Positions 26,926-34,602 of a DNA stretch of 64,000 nt are shown in pieces. The stretch is from Paraburkholderia dilworthii (GTDB lineage: Bacteria > Pseudomonadota > Gammaproteobacteria > Burkholderiales > Burkholderiaceae). Made by a program: the position numbers and the translations under genes. Numbering within the stretch: position 1 is the stretch's first letter; each line of letters begins with the position of its first letter. The notes beneath the pieces were generated by a model. That model ran no database searches. It was not told the origin of the DNA and saw only the letters and a program-made list of their open reading frames with translations. The stretch covers positions 1-64,000 of the forward strand of contig NZ_AWZT01000010.1 of the NCBI RefSeq assembly GCF_000472525.1. Direction: 5' to 3'.

Positions 26926-28389
26926 TCAAAACGTGATATTCGTCCGCAGGCCGACGACGAACGTGTTACGCAGCGGCTTCGACGGATCGTTCGGGTTCTG
27001 ACCGGCGCCCGCGTTGAACGTGTATTGCGCGTCGGCCTGTAGCATCCACCACGGGGCGATCTGATACTGGTAAGTTGCTTCGAGTGCCGTTTCACTGGTG
27101 CGAACGCCATACGGGCCGCCGCTGAATGCCAGGTTATCCTGATCGATCCCGCGCGCGTGGCTGCCGACCTTGATGTACGTAAGGGCAAGGCCCGCGCTGT
27201 CATTGTCGCGGCCGGCGAACGGCGCCTTCAGCACGACGCCGAGATTGGCCGCAAGGCTTACCAGATTGCGGTCGCCCGGCGCGCCCATCACGCGGGCGAA
27301 GACGCCGAGGCTGCGTGCTTCGTTGGGGTCCGGTCGCCAGACCATCTGATCGGCGACTGCGTAGAAGCTGTAGTCGCCGCGATGGTTCGCCGCGACGCCC
27401 GTGGATGCGGGACTCGCGAGCGACACGCCGTTGTGGTCGTAACGCGGGTCCGCGAAACGGCCATTGTTGTACCAGACGCCGATCTTGTACGTGCCCGGCA
27501 ACCCGCCGCCCGCAGCGCTCGCCGCAGGCGCTGCGTCGCTGTCGGCGGGCTGGTTGATCGCATATTGCAACTCGCCGATGAACAGCGTGCCGTTATGCAG
27601 ATTGAAGTTGGTGCCGCTGCGGTTGTCGGCGTTATTGCCGAGCGGATCGCCGTCGAACACACCGGCGAGCGCCGTCAACGAAGGCGTGATACGTCCGCGC
27701 ACGCGCACGCCGAGCGCCGACAGCGGATATGCCGGGCCGCCCGACGGCATATCGTAGGAGGGCAGTGCGGGCCAGCCGAACATCGTGTTGATGAAAAGCG
27801 CGGAGTACGTGCTGGAGATGAACTCCTGATCGATACTCTGCTGACCGATCTTCACGTCGACGCGTTTGTTCAGCAGCGACTGCTGATACCACAGCTCCCA
27901 CAGGCGCGTGCTGTCGTCCGCCTCGATGCCGCTTGCCGTATTCAGCGTGCCGAGTTTGTCGCTGCTGAGATTGCGGCCGTGAATCTGCAATGCGCTCACG
28001 TTGAACTGGCCGCCCGGCAAGCCAAATGCTTTTTCGGTGTCCAGTTGAACGGTTGCGGTCGTGACGCCATCGTATGCAACGCCGCGCGCGAGGCCGCCGC
28101 GCAGGTTGCCGAGCAGTTCGCTGGTTTCCGTGAGCCCGAACGTTATGCCGTATTGGCCGAGCCAGGGACGCAAACCGCCAATGTCGCCGAACATCTGGTC
28201 GCGGCTCCACAAACCGGTCGCGCTGACTGCGCCTTTGTTCGCGTCGGCGCCGGCCGTTTCGCTCGCGTCGCGCGCGGCGTTGGCATTGACATTTACATCG
28301 GTCTGCGCCATTGCCGCGCCTGCAGGACAAGCCCATGCGAACGCCGTGCACAATGCAGAACGCAACACCGTGCGGCGCATCGAAGGCAT
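26926..28389 (-). CDS. oprB: OprB-family carbohydrate-selective porin
   Basis: 487-residue outer-membrane porin. It has a signal peptide (RRTVLRSALCTAFAWACPAG, cut after AMAQ) and the OprB-family beta-barrel, with blocks such as LRPWLGQYGITFGLTETSEL, GGQFNVSALQIHGRNLS and a C-terminal strand LRNTFVVGLRTNITF ending in Phe, as expected for BAM-dependent outer-membrane proteins. Family members pass glucose and related sugars. The start is uncertain: ATGs at 28389, 28380 and 28500 are in frame, and I favour 28389 because the signal peptide follows directly. No transporter genes are adjacent. Confidence 0.88.
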   Translation of the reverse strand: MPSMRRTVLRSALCTAFAWACPAGAAMAQTDVNVNANAARDASETAGADANKGAVSATGLWSRDQMFGDIGGLRPWLGQYGITFGLTETSELLGNLRGGLARGVAYDGVTTATVQLDTEKAFGLPGGQFNVSALQIHGRNLSSDKLGTLNTASGIEADDSTRLWELWYQQSLLNKRVDVKIGQQSIDQEFISSTYSALFINTMFGWPALPSYDMPSGGPAYPLSALGVRVRGRITPSLTALAGVFDGDPLGNNADNRSGTNFNLHNGTLFIGELQYAINQPADSDAAPAASAAGGGLPGTYKIGVWYNNGRFADPRYDHNGVSLASPASTGVAANHRGDYSFYAVADQMVWRPDPNEARSLGVFARVMGAPGDRNLVSLAANLGVVLKAPFAGRDNDSAGLALTYIKVGSHARGIDQDNLAFSGGPYGVRTSETALEATYQYQIAPWWMLQADAQYTFNAGAGQNPNDPSKPLRNTFVVGLRTNITF

Positions 28390-28542
28390 GCGCAATCGCG
28401 GGATTGTCTCGCCGCTCGACGAAAAAAACTTCGACGACAAAAACTCACAGCGGATAGGCGCGGGTGCAACGCGATGAATGGACCGGGCGAGGTTCATCAA
28501 AAGCCTTTAATGTTGTTATGGACTGCTCTCGCGCGTCGCGGC

Positions 28543-28560
28543 GTTAAATAGCTGTTTAAC
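28543..28560. promoter_or_regulatory. 18-bp palindrome upstream of oprB and the DUF2501 gene
   Basis: GTTAAATAGCTGTTTAAC is a self-complementary 18-mer with a single mismatched pair. It lies between the divergent oprB-like and DUF2501 genes, so an operator role is plausible. The binding protein is unknown. Confidence 0.45.
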
Positions 28561-28758
28561 CGGCGCGGGCCGGCTTCGGTTCACGGGAACCGGAGAATGG
28601 GCGTGATCGTACCGAGGCACGATAGGTGCGTCAACGAGGTACAAACGATTCGCGCCAATACGCTGGCGAACCGACGAGTCGATAAATTCGTGCGAACGCG
28701 TGCCGGTATCGCCTGTCGAACGGCACGAGTTTCCGCAGCCTCTTACAAGGAGTTACAT

Positions 28759-29448
28759 ATGATGAAGCGTGTTCTTCTGGTTTCGTTGCTGGCGAGCGCC
28801 GGTCTGTTCGCGAGCGGCGCCTCGAACGCACAATTGAACCTCAAACAATTCGGCATTGGCGGCGGGGACACTTCCGCGGACGCAGGCGGCGCGGCGTCCT
28901 CGGGCGGCGTGTCGCAATTGTTGCAAACCTATGTGGGCGCGAATCAGCAAGTGCTGAGCGGCCAGTCGTCCCTTGCGTCCGCAATGGGTTTGAGCAGCGC
29001 GGCCGGTCAGGCGCAGCAGGCGGCCGGCTTGCTGAGCGGCGGCACGCCGTCCGTCAGTCAGTTGACGCAAGTGGGCAGCACGCAACAGTCGCTGTCGCAA
29101 ACGCTGACTCAGGCATTTGCCAGTCGCGCGGGCGGCGCGAGCGGCGGGGCGCAAACGCCTGTGAACAAGCAGGCGTTCACCGATGGCCTGTCGTCGCTCG
29201 GCAAAGGGGTCAGTCAGTATTCGAGCTTGCAGTCGGGCCTCGGCAGCATCGGGCAGATGAATCCTGCTTCGCTATTGCAGGCCGGCATGAATCCGCAGAC
29301 CGCGCAAAGCGCGTCGTATATCGCGCAGTCCGCGCCGGGTCAATTGCAATCGCTGATGTCCACGCTCAGTTCCGCGGTACAGTTTGCATCGAGCCACGGT
29401 ATCAGTGTGCCGTCGATCGCGAAGTCGGCACTCGGAGGCGGGCAGTAG
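28759..29448 (+). CDS. DUF2501 (YjjA-like) exported protein
   Basis: 229-residue protein with a signal peptide (MMKRVLLVSLLASAGLFASG, cut near SNA) and a Gly/Ser/Gln/Ala-rich mature region. The pattern LLQTYVGANQQVL, QTPVNKQAFTDGLSSLGKG and the C-terminal AKSALGGGQ match the DUF2501 family (E. coli YjjA), whose role is unknown. AAGGAG 7 bases upstream of the ATG at 28759 sets the start. Compositional bias is strong, so homology beyond the family name should be treated with care. Confidence 0.8.
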   Translation: MMKRVLLVSLLASAGLFASGASNAQLNLKQFGIGGGDTSADAGGAASSGGVSQLLQTYVGANQQVLSGQSSLASAMGLSSAAGQAQQAAGLLSGGTPSVSQLTQVGSTQQSLSQTLTQAFASRAGGASGGAQTPVNKQAFTDGLSSLGKGVSQYSSLQSGLGSIGQMNPASLLQAGMNPQTAQSASYIAQSAPGQLQSLMSTLSSAVQFASSHGISVPSIAKSALGGGQ

Positions 29449-29470
29449 CATAAAGAAAACGATACGGACG

Positions 29471-30313
29471 ATGCCTATGTCACACACACTCGATCTCGAC
29501 AACTACTTCGAACGCATTGGCTATACGGGCCCACGTGTGCCGACGCTCGAGGTGCTACAGGCAATCCACCGGTTGCATCCGCGAGTCATTCCGTTCGAAA
29601 ACCTCAATCCGCTCACGCGCCGCGCGGTGAAGCTCGACCTCGAATCCGTCGAAAAGAAACTCGTCGACGATCACCGGGGCGGCTACTGCTTCGAACAGAA
29701 CGCGCTGCTTGCTAATGTACTGATCGAACTGGGCTTTCAGGTCACGCCGTTGGTCGGACGCGTGCTGTGGGGTCGCGAGCCCGACGCGGTTCCGCCTCGC
29801 ACGCATATGGTGTTGCGAATCGATCTGGATAACGAAGCGTGGATCGCAGACGTGGGTCTCGGCAGCGTCACGCTTACTTCGCCGCTGCGGCTGACGCCGG
29901 GCCTCGCGCAACGCACGGACCTCGGCATCTTCCGTCTCGCGGACGCCTCGCATGACGCGCTGTATCTCGAAGTGCAGGCGCGCGACCAGACATGGTCGCG
30001 TATCTATCGCTTCGATTTGCATCCGGTCGAGTGGATCGATTACGAAACCTCTAACTGGTACACGTCGACGTCGCCTGAAGCGATCTTCGCAAGCAATCTG
30101 ATCGTGTGCCGCGTATTGCGCGAAACACGCCTCACGCTGCTCAACGATCAACTGAACGAGCGCGCCGCGGACGGCAGCATCGTGAGAGAGCAGCGCCTTG
30201 CGAGCGCCGACGAACTGGCGGCCTGCCTGCACGATCGCTTCGGTATAAACACCGGCGACATCGACATTGCGGAGATATTTGAGCGCGTGCGCACGCGAGC
30301 GGATTCGGTTTGA
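29471..30313 (+). CDS. nat: Arylamine N-acetyltransferase
   Basis: 280-residue NAT-family enzyme that acetylates arylamines or hydrazines with acetyl-CoA through a cysteine acyl-enzyme. The catalytic triad is complete: Cys73 in RGGYCFEQN, His112 in RTHMVLR and Asp127 in WIADVGLGS. The N-terminal FERIGYTG and the PFENLNP block are also characteristic. An ATG six bases later (29477) is an equally good start. The stop overlaps the TTG start of the next gene, so the two form a coupled pair. Confidence 0.93.
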   Translation: MPMSHTLDLDNYFERIGYTGPRVPTLEVLQAIHRLHPRVIPFENLNPLTRRAVKLDLESVEKKLVDDHRGGYCFEQNALLANVLIELGFQVTPLVGRVLWGREPDAVPPRTHMVLRIDLDNEAWIADVGLGSVTLTSPLRLTPGLAQRTDLGIFRLADASHDALYLEVQARDQTWSRIYRFDLHPVEWIDYETSNWYTSTSPEAIFASNLIVCRVLRETRLTLLNDQLNERAADGSIVREQRLASADELAACLHDRFGINTGDIDIAEIFERVRTRADSV

Positions 30314-31005
30314 ATCGAACCGCGATGATCGCCCGGCTCGTCATCCAGACCCTGCTATGGCTCGCGGGCATGGGCGTGCTGCTGTTCTGCGCGGCCGGCA
30401 CCGTCGCCTGGCCAGCCGCGTGGTGGTATCTGATCGAACTCGGCGGGTTGAGCTTATGGATCGGGGTGTGGCTCGCGCATCATGATCCCGGCTTGCTTGC
30501 CGAGCGTCTCGCGCCGTTCGTGCAGAAGCAGCAGAGCCGCTGGGACCGGTTCTTCATGATCGCGGTCGCGCTCGTGTGGTGCGGCTGGCTGATCGCGATG
30601 GGCCTCGACGCCATGCGTTTTCGCTGGTCGGCCCCGCTGCCGGTCGCACTGGTGAGCCTCGGCTCGCTTTGCGTGTTCCTCTGCATCTTCATGTGCCGCT
30701 TCGTATTTCAGGCGAATAGTTATGCCGCGCCCGTCGTGAAGATCCAGACAAGCCGTGGTCACAAGGTGATCGACAGCGGTCCTTACGCGCGCGTGCGTCA
30801 TCCGATGTATTCGGCTGCGCTGCTGTTCTTCGTCGGCACGCCTTTGCTGCTCGGTTCCTGGTGGGGCCTCGCGTTCGTGCCGGTCATGGTGGTCGGGCTC
30901 GGCTGGCGCGCGGTGCGTGAGGAACGCGTGCTTGCCGGACAACTCGACGGCTACACCGACTACATGGCGCGCGTGCGCTTTCGCTTCATTCCGTTCATCT
31001 GGTAG
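30310..31005 (+). CDS. Isoprenylcysteine-carboxyl-methyltransferase-like membrane protein
   Basis: 231-residue protein with five hydrophobic helices and the C-terminal SAM-binding signature of the ICMT/PEMT family: SGPYARVRHPMYSAALLFF, then EERVLAGQLDGYTDYMARV. The bacterial members methylate unknown, probably lipid-like or small hydrophobic substrates. The start is most likely the TTG at 30310, which overlaps the NAT stop codon; the ATG at 30325 is the alternative. It shares a transcript with nat. Confidence 0.82.
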   Translation: MNRTAMIARLVIQTLLWLAGMGVLLFCAAGTVAWPAAWWYLIELGGLSLWIGVWLAHHDPGLLAERLAPFVQKQQSRWDRFFMIAVALVWCGWLIAMGLDAMRFRWSAPLPVALVSLGSLCVFLCIFMCRFVFQANSYAAPVVKIQTSRGHKVIDSGPYARVRHPMYSAALLFFVGTPLLLGSWWGLAFVPVMVVGLGWRAVREERVLAGQLDGYTDYMARVRFRFIPFIW

Positions 31006-31045
31006 ATGCGCGGCGGCCGCGCACTGTCGCGGCACACGCATCACC

Positions 31046-31055
31046 TGTCTAGACA
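31046..31055. promoter_or_regulatory. HutC-type operator candidate, distal
   Basis: TGTCTAGACA is a perfect 10-base palindrome fitting the HutC-subfamily GntR consensus GTNTANAC. It lies about 240 bases upstream of the binding-protein gene at 31296, whose operon ends in a HutC-type regulator. Confidence 0.55.
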
Positions 31056-31215
31056 AAATGCACCACGCCAAAGCGTGCGCTCTCGCCGAAAGCAAACGCG
31101 CGCGCATCCGTAGTGTGCCCAGAGGCCCCATTCCACGCAGGCTCTAGGGGCTTACCCGATGATCCCAGCATTTTTGGGCGAATCCGCTTGCGACGGCTTC
31201 TTGACTCATGCAGAC

Positions 31216-31227
31216 TTGTCTATACAA
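31216..31227. promoter_or_regulatory. HutC-type operator candidate, proximal
   Basis: TTGTCTATACAA is a 12-base near-palindrome that also fits GTNTANAC and shares its core with the site at 31046. The ~170-base spacing and matching core suggest one regulator binding both, probably the product of the gene at 36415. Confidence 0.6.
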
Positions 31228-31295
31228 ATTCAATGGCGGTTAAACGCCGGTTCGCATTTCGGTTCGACGGTTTGCTCAATCAAAGGAGTTTCGAC

Positions 31296-32156
31296 GTGAA
31301 AGTGAAACGCACCACGGCAGCACAAGCATTGATCGGCGCCGTGCTCGGCGCCGCGGCGATTTTCGCGGCACCGGCGCAGGCCAAGGACTGGAAGACGGTG
31401 ACGATCGCGCTGGAAGGCGGCTACGCTCCGTGGAACCTGACCTTGCCCGGCGGCAAGCTCGGCGGCTTCGAACCGGAACTGGTGGCCAATCTCTGCGAGC
31501 GCATCAAGCTGCAATGCAATCTGGTCGCGCAAGATTGGGACGGCATGATTCCGGGCTTGCAAGCCGGCAAGTTCGACGTGCTGATGGACGCGATCTCGAT
31601 CACGCCGGAGCGCGAAAAGATCATCGCGTTTTCGAAGCCGTATGCGGCCACGCCCGCCACGTTTGCGGTAGCCGACGCGAAGGTGCTGCCCAAGGCCGCG
31701 CCGGGTGCCGGCGTCGTGAAGCTCTCGGGCGATGCGAAGTCCGATCAGCCGACGGTCGACGCGCTGCGCAAGCAGTTGAAGGGCAAGACCATCGGCATTC
31801 AGTCCGGCACCGTCTATACCAAGTTCATCAACGAAGGTTTCAAGGACATCGCCACGATTCGCGTCTACAAGACGTCGCCGGAGCGAGACCTCGATCTCGC
31901 GAACGGCCGCATCGATGCCTCGTTCGACGACGTCACGTATTACGCCGCGAACATCGACAAGAAGGAAACTTCGTCGATCGCGATGGCCGGCCCGAAGATC
32001 GGCGGACCGATCTGGGGCCCGGGCGAAGGCCTCGCGTTCCGCAAGCAGGACGCGGATCTGAAGGCGAAATTCGACACAGCCATCAGCGCGGCGCTCGCCG
32101 ACGGCACCGTGAAGAAGCTGTCCGCCAAGTGGTTCAAGACCGACGTTACGCCTTGA
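31296..32156 (+). CDS. Polar amino acid ABC transporter substrate-binding protein
   Basis: 286-residue periplasmic binding protein (type 2 fold, SBP_bac_3) with a signal peptide ending in APAQA. It resembles the lysine/arginine/ornithine/octopine branch: GYAPWNLTLPGGKLGGFEPE, then DWDGMIPGLQAGKFDVLMDA with ISITPEREKIIAFSKPY. The GTG at 31296 was chosen because AAAGGAG sits 7 bases upstream and the signal peptide follows directly; an ATG at 31233 would lie next to the operator. First gene of a six-gene operon with two permeases, an ATPase, the MIO-less lyase and a HutC regulator. The ligand is likely the lyase substrate. Confidence 0.9.
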   Translation: MKVKRTTAAQALIGAVLGAAAIFAAPAQAKDWKTVTIALEGGYAPWNLTLPGGKLGGFEPELVANLCERIKLQCNLVAQDWDGMIPGLQAGKFDVLMDAISITPEREKIIAFSKPYAATPATFAVADAKVLPKAAPGAGVVKLSGDAKSDQPTVDALRKQLKGKTIGIQSGTVYTKFINEGFKDIATIRVYKTSPERDLDLANGRIDASFDDVTYYAANIDKKETSSIAMAGPKIGGPIWGPGEGLAFRKQDADLKAKFDTAISAALADGTVKKLSAKWFKTDVTP

Positions 32157-32246
32157 TTCATTAGGCGTTGCAGGAATGCGGCATGCGCGGGCGCAGGCTC
32201 GCGCGTGCCGCACGTTCGATCCGCCGTCATGAATGAGAGGTAGAGA

Positions 32247-32969
32247 ATGGCTCTGATACAGATGCTCGGCTTCGGGCCGGAAGGCTGGGGCGGCGTGCTG
32301 CTGCTCGCGGCGTTAATGACCGTCGCGCTCACGCTCGCTGCGCTCGCGGTCGGCGCCGTGTTCGGCGCGCTGGTCGCTGCGGCCAAGCTGTCGCGTCTGC
32401 GCACGCTGCGCGTGATCGGCGACATCTATACGACGGTGTTTCGCGGCGTGCCCGAACTGCTCGTCATCTATCTTTTCTACTTCGGCGGCTCGACGCTCGT
32501 CACGACCGTGGGTCAGTGGTTCGGCGCCGAAGGCTTCGTCGGTGTGCCGCCGTTCGTGATCGGCGCGCTCGCCGTCGGCATGATTTCCGGCGCGTACCAG
32601 GCGGAGGTGTATCGCTCGGCGGTGCTCGCCGTAGCGCGCGGCGAACTGGAGGCGGCGCGCTCGATCGGCATGCCGACAATGACAATGGCGCGCCGCATCC
32701 TGATTCCGCAAGTGCTGCGTTTTGCGCTGCCGGGCATCGGCAACGTCTGGCAACTGAGCCTGAAAGATTCTGCGTTGATCTCGGTCACGGGTCTCGCCGA
32801 ACTGCTGCGCACGAGTCAGGTGGCGGCGGGCTCCACGCATCAATACTTCACGTTCTTCGTGGTGGGCGGCGCGCTGTATCTGCTGATGACCAGCATCTCG
32901 AACCGGGTCTTCAACCACGCCGAGGCGCGCGTGGGCCGGTCATTCAAGCGCAACTTCGCGCGCAACTGA
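32247..32969 (+). CDS. ABC transporter permease (HisQ-like)
   Basis: 240-residue inner-membrane permease of the His/Glu/Gln/Arg/opine family with about five helices. The EAA-loop motif is GELEAARSIGMPTMTMARRI (residues ~132-151) and the contact region with the ATPase follows. It pairs with the next gene to form the channel. A GAGAGGTAGAG stretch precedes the ATG. Confidence 0.9.
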   Translation: MALIQMLGFGPEGWGGVLLLAALMTVALTLAALAVGAVFGALVAAAKLSRLRTLRVIGDIYTTVFRGVPELLVIYLFYFGGSTLVTTVGQWFGAEGFVGVPPFVIGALAVGMISGAYQAEVYRSAVLAVARGELEAARSIGMPTMTMARRILIPQVLRFALPGIGNVWQLSLKDSALISVTGLAELLRTSQVAAGSTHQYFTFFVVGGALYLLMTSISNRVFNHAEARVGRSFKRNFARN

Positions 32970-32982
32970 CGGCAACGGCATC

Positions 32983-33738
32983 ATGAACTTCGACTTCGAT
33001 TTTCTGCTCGATACGGTGAAGCAGCTGCTCGCCGCCGTACCGACCACGCTCGGCCTTTTCTTCTGTTCGCTGATTCTCGGTGGGCTGCTGTCGCTCGTGA
33101 TCGTCACGATGCGCGTGTCGCCGCACTGGCTGCCGAACCGCTTCGCGCGCGCTTATATCCTCGTGTTTCGCGGCTCGCCGCTATTGATCCAGATGTTCCT
33201 CGTGTACTACGGCATGGGCCAGTTCGGCGTGATTCGCGAGAGCTTCATGTGGCCGGTGCTGCGCGAGCCCTATATGTGCGCGGTTTTATCGTTGGCGCTG
33301 TGCACCGCGGGCTATACCGCCGAGATCATTCGCGGCGGCTTGATGGCCGTGCCGGTCGGTCAGATCGAAGCGGGTTATTCGATCGGTCTGTCGGGCTTTG
33401 CGCTGCTGCGCCGCGTGATCGGCCCCATCGCACTGCGCCAGTGTCTGCCTGCTTATTCGACGGAAGCGGTGCTGCTCGTCAAATCCACCGCGCTCGCGAG
33501 TCTCGTGACCGTGTGGGAAGTGACCGGCGTCGCGCAACAGATCATTCAGCAAACGTATCGCACGACCGAAGTATTTATCTGCGCCGCGCTGATCTATCTG
33601 TTCCTGAACTTCATTATCGTGCGCGCGCTCGGCATGCTCGAGACGCGGCTGTCGCGGCATCTGCGTGCGGCGCCGAAGCAGTCCGCGCCGAGCCGACCGG
33701 TGTCCGCCACCACCGAAGCACGCCGCGCCGCGCCCTGA
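32983..33738 (+). CDS. ABC transporter permease (HisM-like)
   Basis: 251-residue second permease of the same family, with the EAA-loop [20 protein letters not shown] and the [12 protein letters not shown] segment typical of HisM. It starts 13 bases after the first permease. The C-terminus carries a 25-residue polar, Ala/Arg-rich tail. Confidence 0.9.
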   Translation: MNFDFDFLLDTVKQLLAAVPTTLGLFFCSLILGGLLSLVIVTMRVSPHWLPNRFARAYILVFRGSPLLIQMFLVYYGMGQFGVIRESFMWPVLREPYMCAVLSLALCTAGYTAEIIRGGLMAVPVGQIEAGYSIGLSGFALLRRVIGPIALRQCLPAYSTEAVLLVKSTALASLVTVWEVTGVAQQIIQQTYRTTEVFICAALIYLFLNFIIVRALGMLETRLSRHLRAAPKQSAPSRPVSATTEARRAAP

Positions 33739-33772
33739 GCGCCGGCCATTCCGGATGAACCTGGAGAATTCC

Positions 33773-34564
33773 ATGAACGCTACGGCACCTGTTGCACTGT
33801 CGGTTAAGAACATTCACAAATCGTTCGGCGATCATCATGTGCTCAAAGGCATTTCGCTCGACGCTCATCAAGGCGACGTCATCTCGATTCTCGGCGCGAG
33901 CGGCTCGGGCAAGAGTACCTTTTTGCGCTGTCTGAATCTGCTCGAAACACCCGACGACGGCTCCGTCGCGCTCGCCGGCGAAGAGCTGAAAATGAAACGC
34001 CGCGGCGACGGCAAGCTGCAACCGGGCGACCGCCGCCAGGTGGACCGCGTGCGCTCGCAACTCGGCATGGTGTTCCAGAACTTCAATCTCTGGTCGCATA
34101 TGACGGTGCTCGAAAACCTGATCGAAGGACCGATGCGCGTGTTAAAGCGCAGCCGCGCCGAGTCGGTGGAAGAAGCCGAGGCGCTGCTCGCGAAAGTCGG
34201 TCTCGCGGAAAAACGCGGCCACTATCCGGCGCATCTGTCGGGCGGCCAGCAGCAGCGCGTGGCGATTGCACGCGCGCTCGCAATGCATCCGAAGGTCATG
34301 CTGTTCGATGAACCCACGTCGGCACTCGATCCCGAGCTCGTTGGCGAAGTATTGCGCGTAATGCGCTCGCTTGCCGAAGAAGGCCGGACGATGCTGGTGG
34401 TCACGCACGAAATGGGTTTTGCGCGGCACGTGTCGAACCGCGTGATGTTCCTGCATCAAGGGCAAGTGGAAGCCGACGGTACGCCCGACGAAGTATTCGT
34501 CGAGTGCAAGTCGGAGCGCTTCCGTCAATTCGTGTCGAGTCATCAGGACCGCACGACCAACTGA
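33773..34564 (+). CDS. ABC transporter ATPase (HisP-like)
   Basis: 263-residue nucleotide-binding subunit with Walker [11 protein letters not shown]-loop [12 protein letters not shown], signature [15 protein letters not shown], Walker [13 protein letters not shown] and the switch His in VVTHEMGFA. These are the HisP/GlnQ-family features. The ATG at 33773 is preceded by GGAG; another in-frame ATG lies at 33755. It drives the transporter formed by the three preceding products. Confidence 0.92.
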   Translation: MNATAPVALSVKNIHKSFGDHHVLKGISLDAHQGDVISILGASGSGKSTFLRCLNLLETPDDGSVALAGEELKMKRRGDGKLQPGDRRQVDRVRSQLGMVFQNFNLWSHMTVLENLIEGPMRVLKRSRAESVEEAEALLAKVGLAEKRGHYPAHLSGGQQQRVAIARALAMHPKVMLFDEPTSALDPELVGEVLRVMRSLAEEGRTMLVVTHEMGFARHVSNRVMFLHQGQVEADGTPDEVFVECKSERFRQFVSSHQDRTTN

Positions 34565-34602
34565 TTCGTATTGCCAGGCAATTTACCGAGCAGAGTACCA
34601 TC

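Noticed and set aside
27157..28551. 464-residue open frame opposite the OprB porin gene
   Set aside because: Runs antisense across a gene with clear signal peptide and barrel motifs; the translation is Arg/Ala-rich with no recognisable domain.
31113..31295. Longer N-terminus for the binding protein at 31296
   Set aside because: An earlier start would overlap or abut the operator at 31216-31227 and put residues before the signal peptide; AAAGGAG favours the GTG at 31296.
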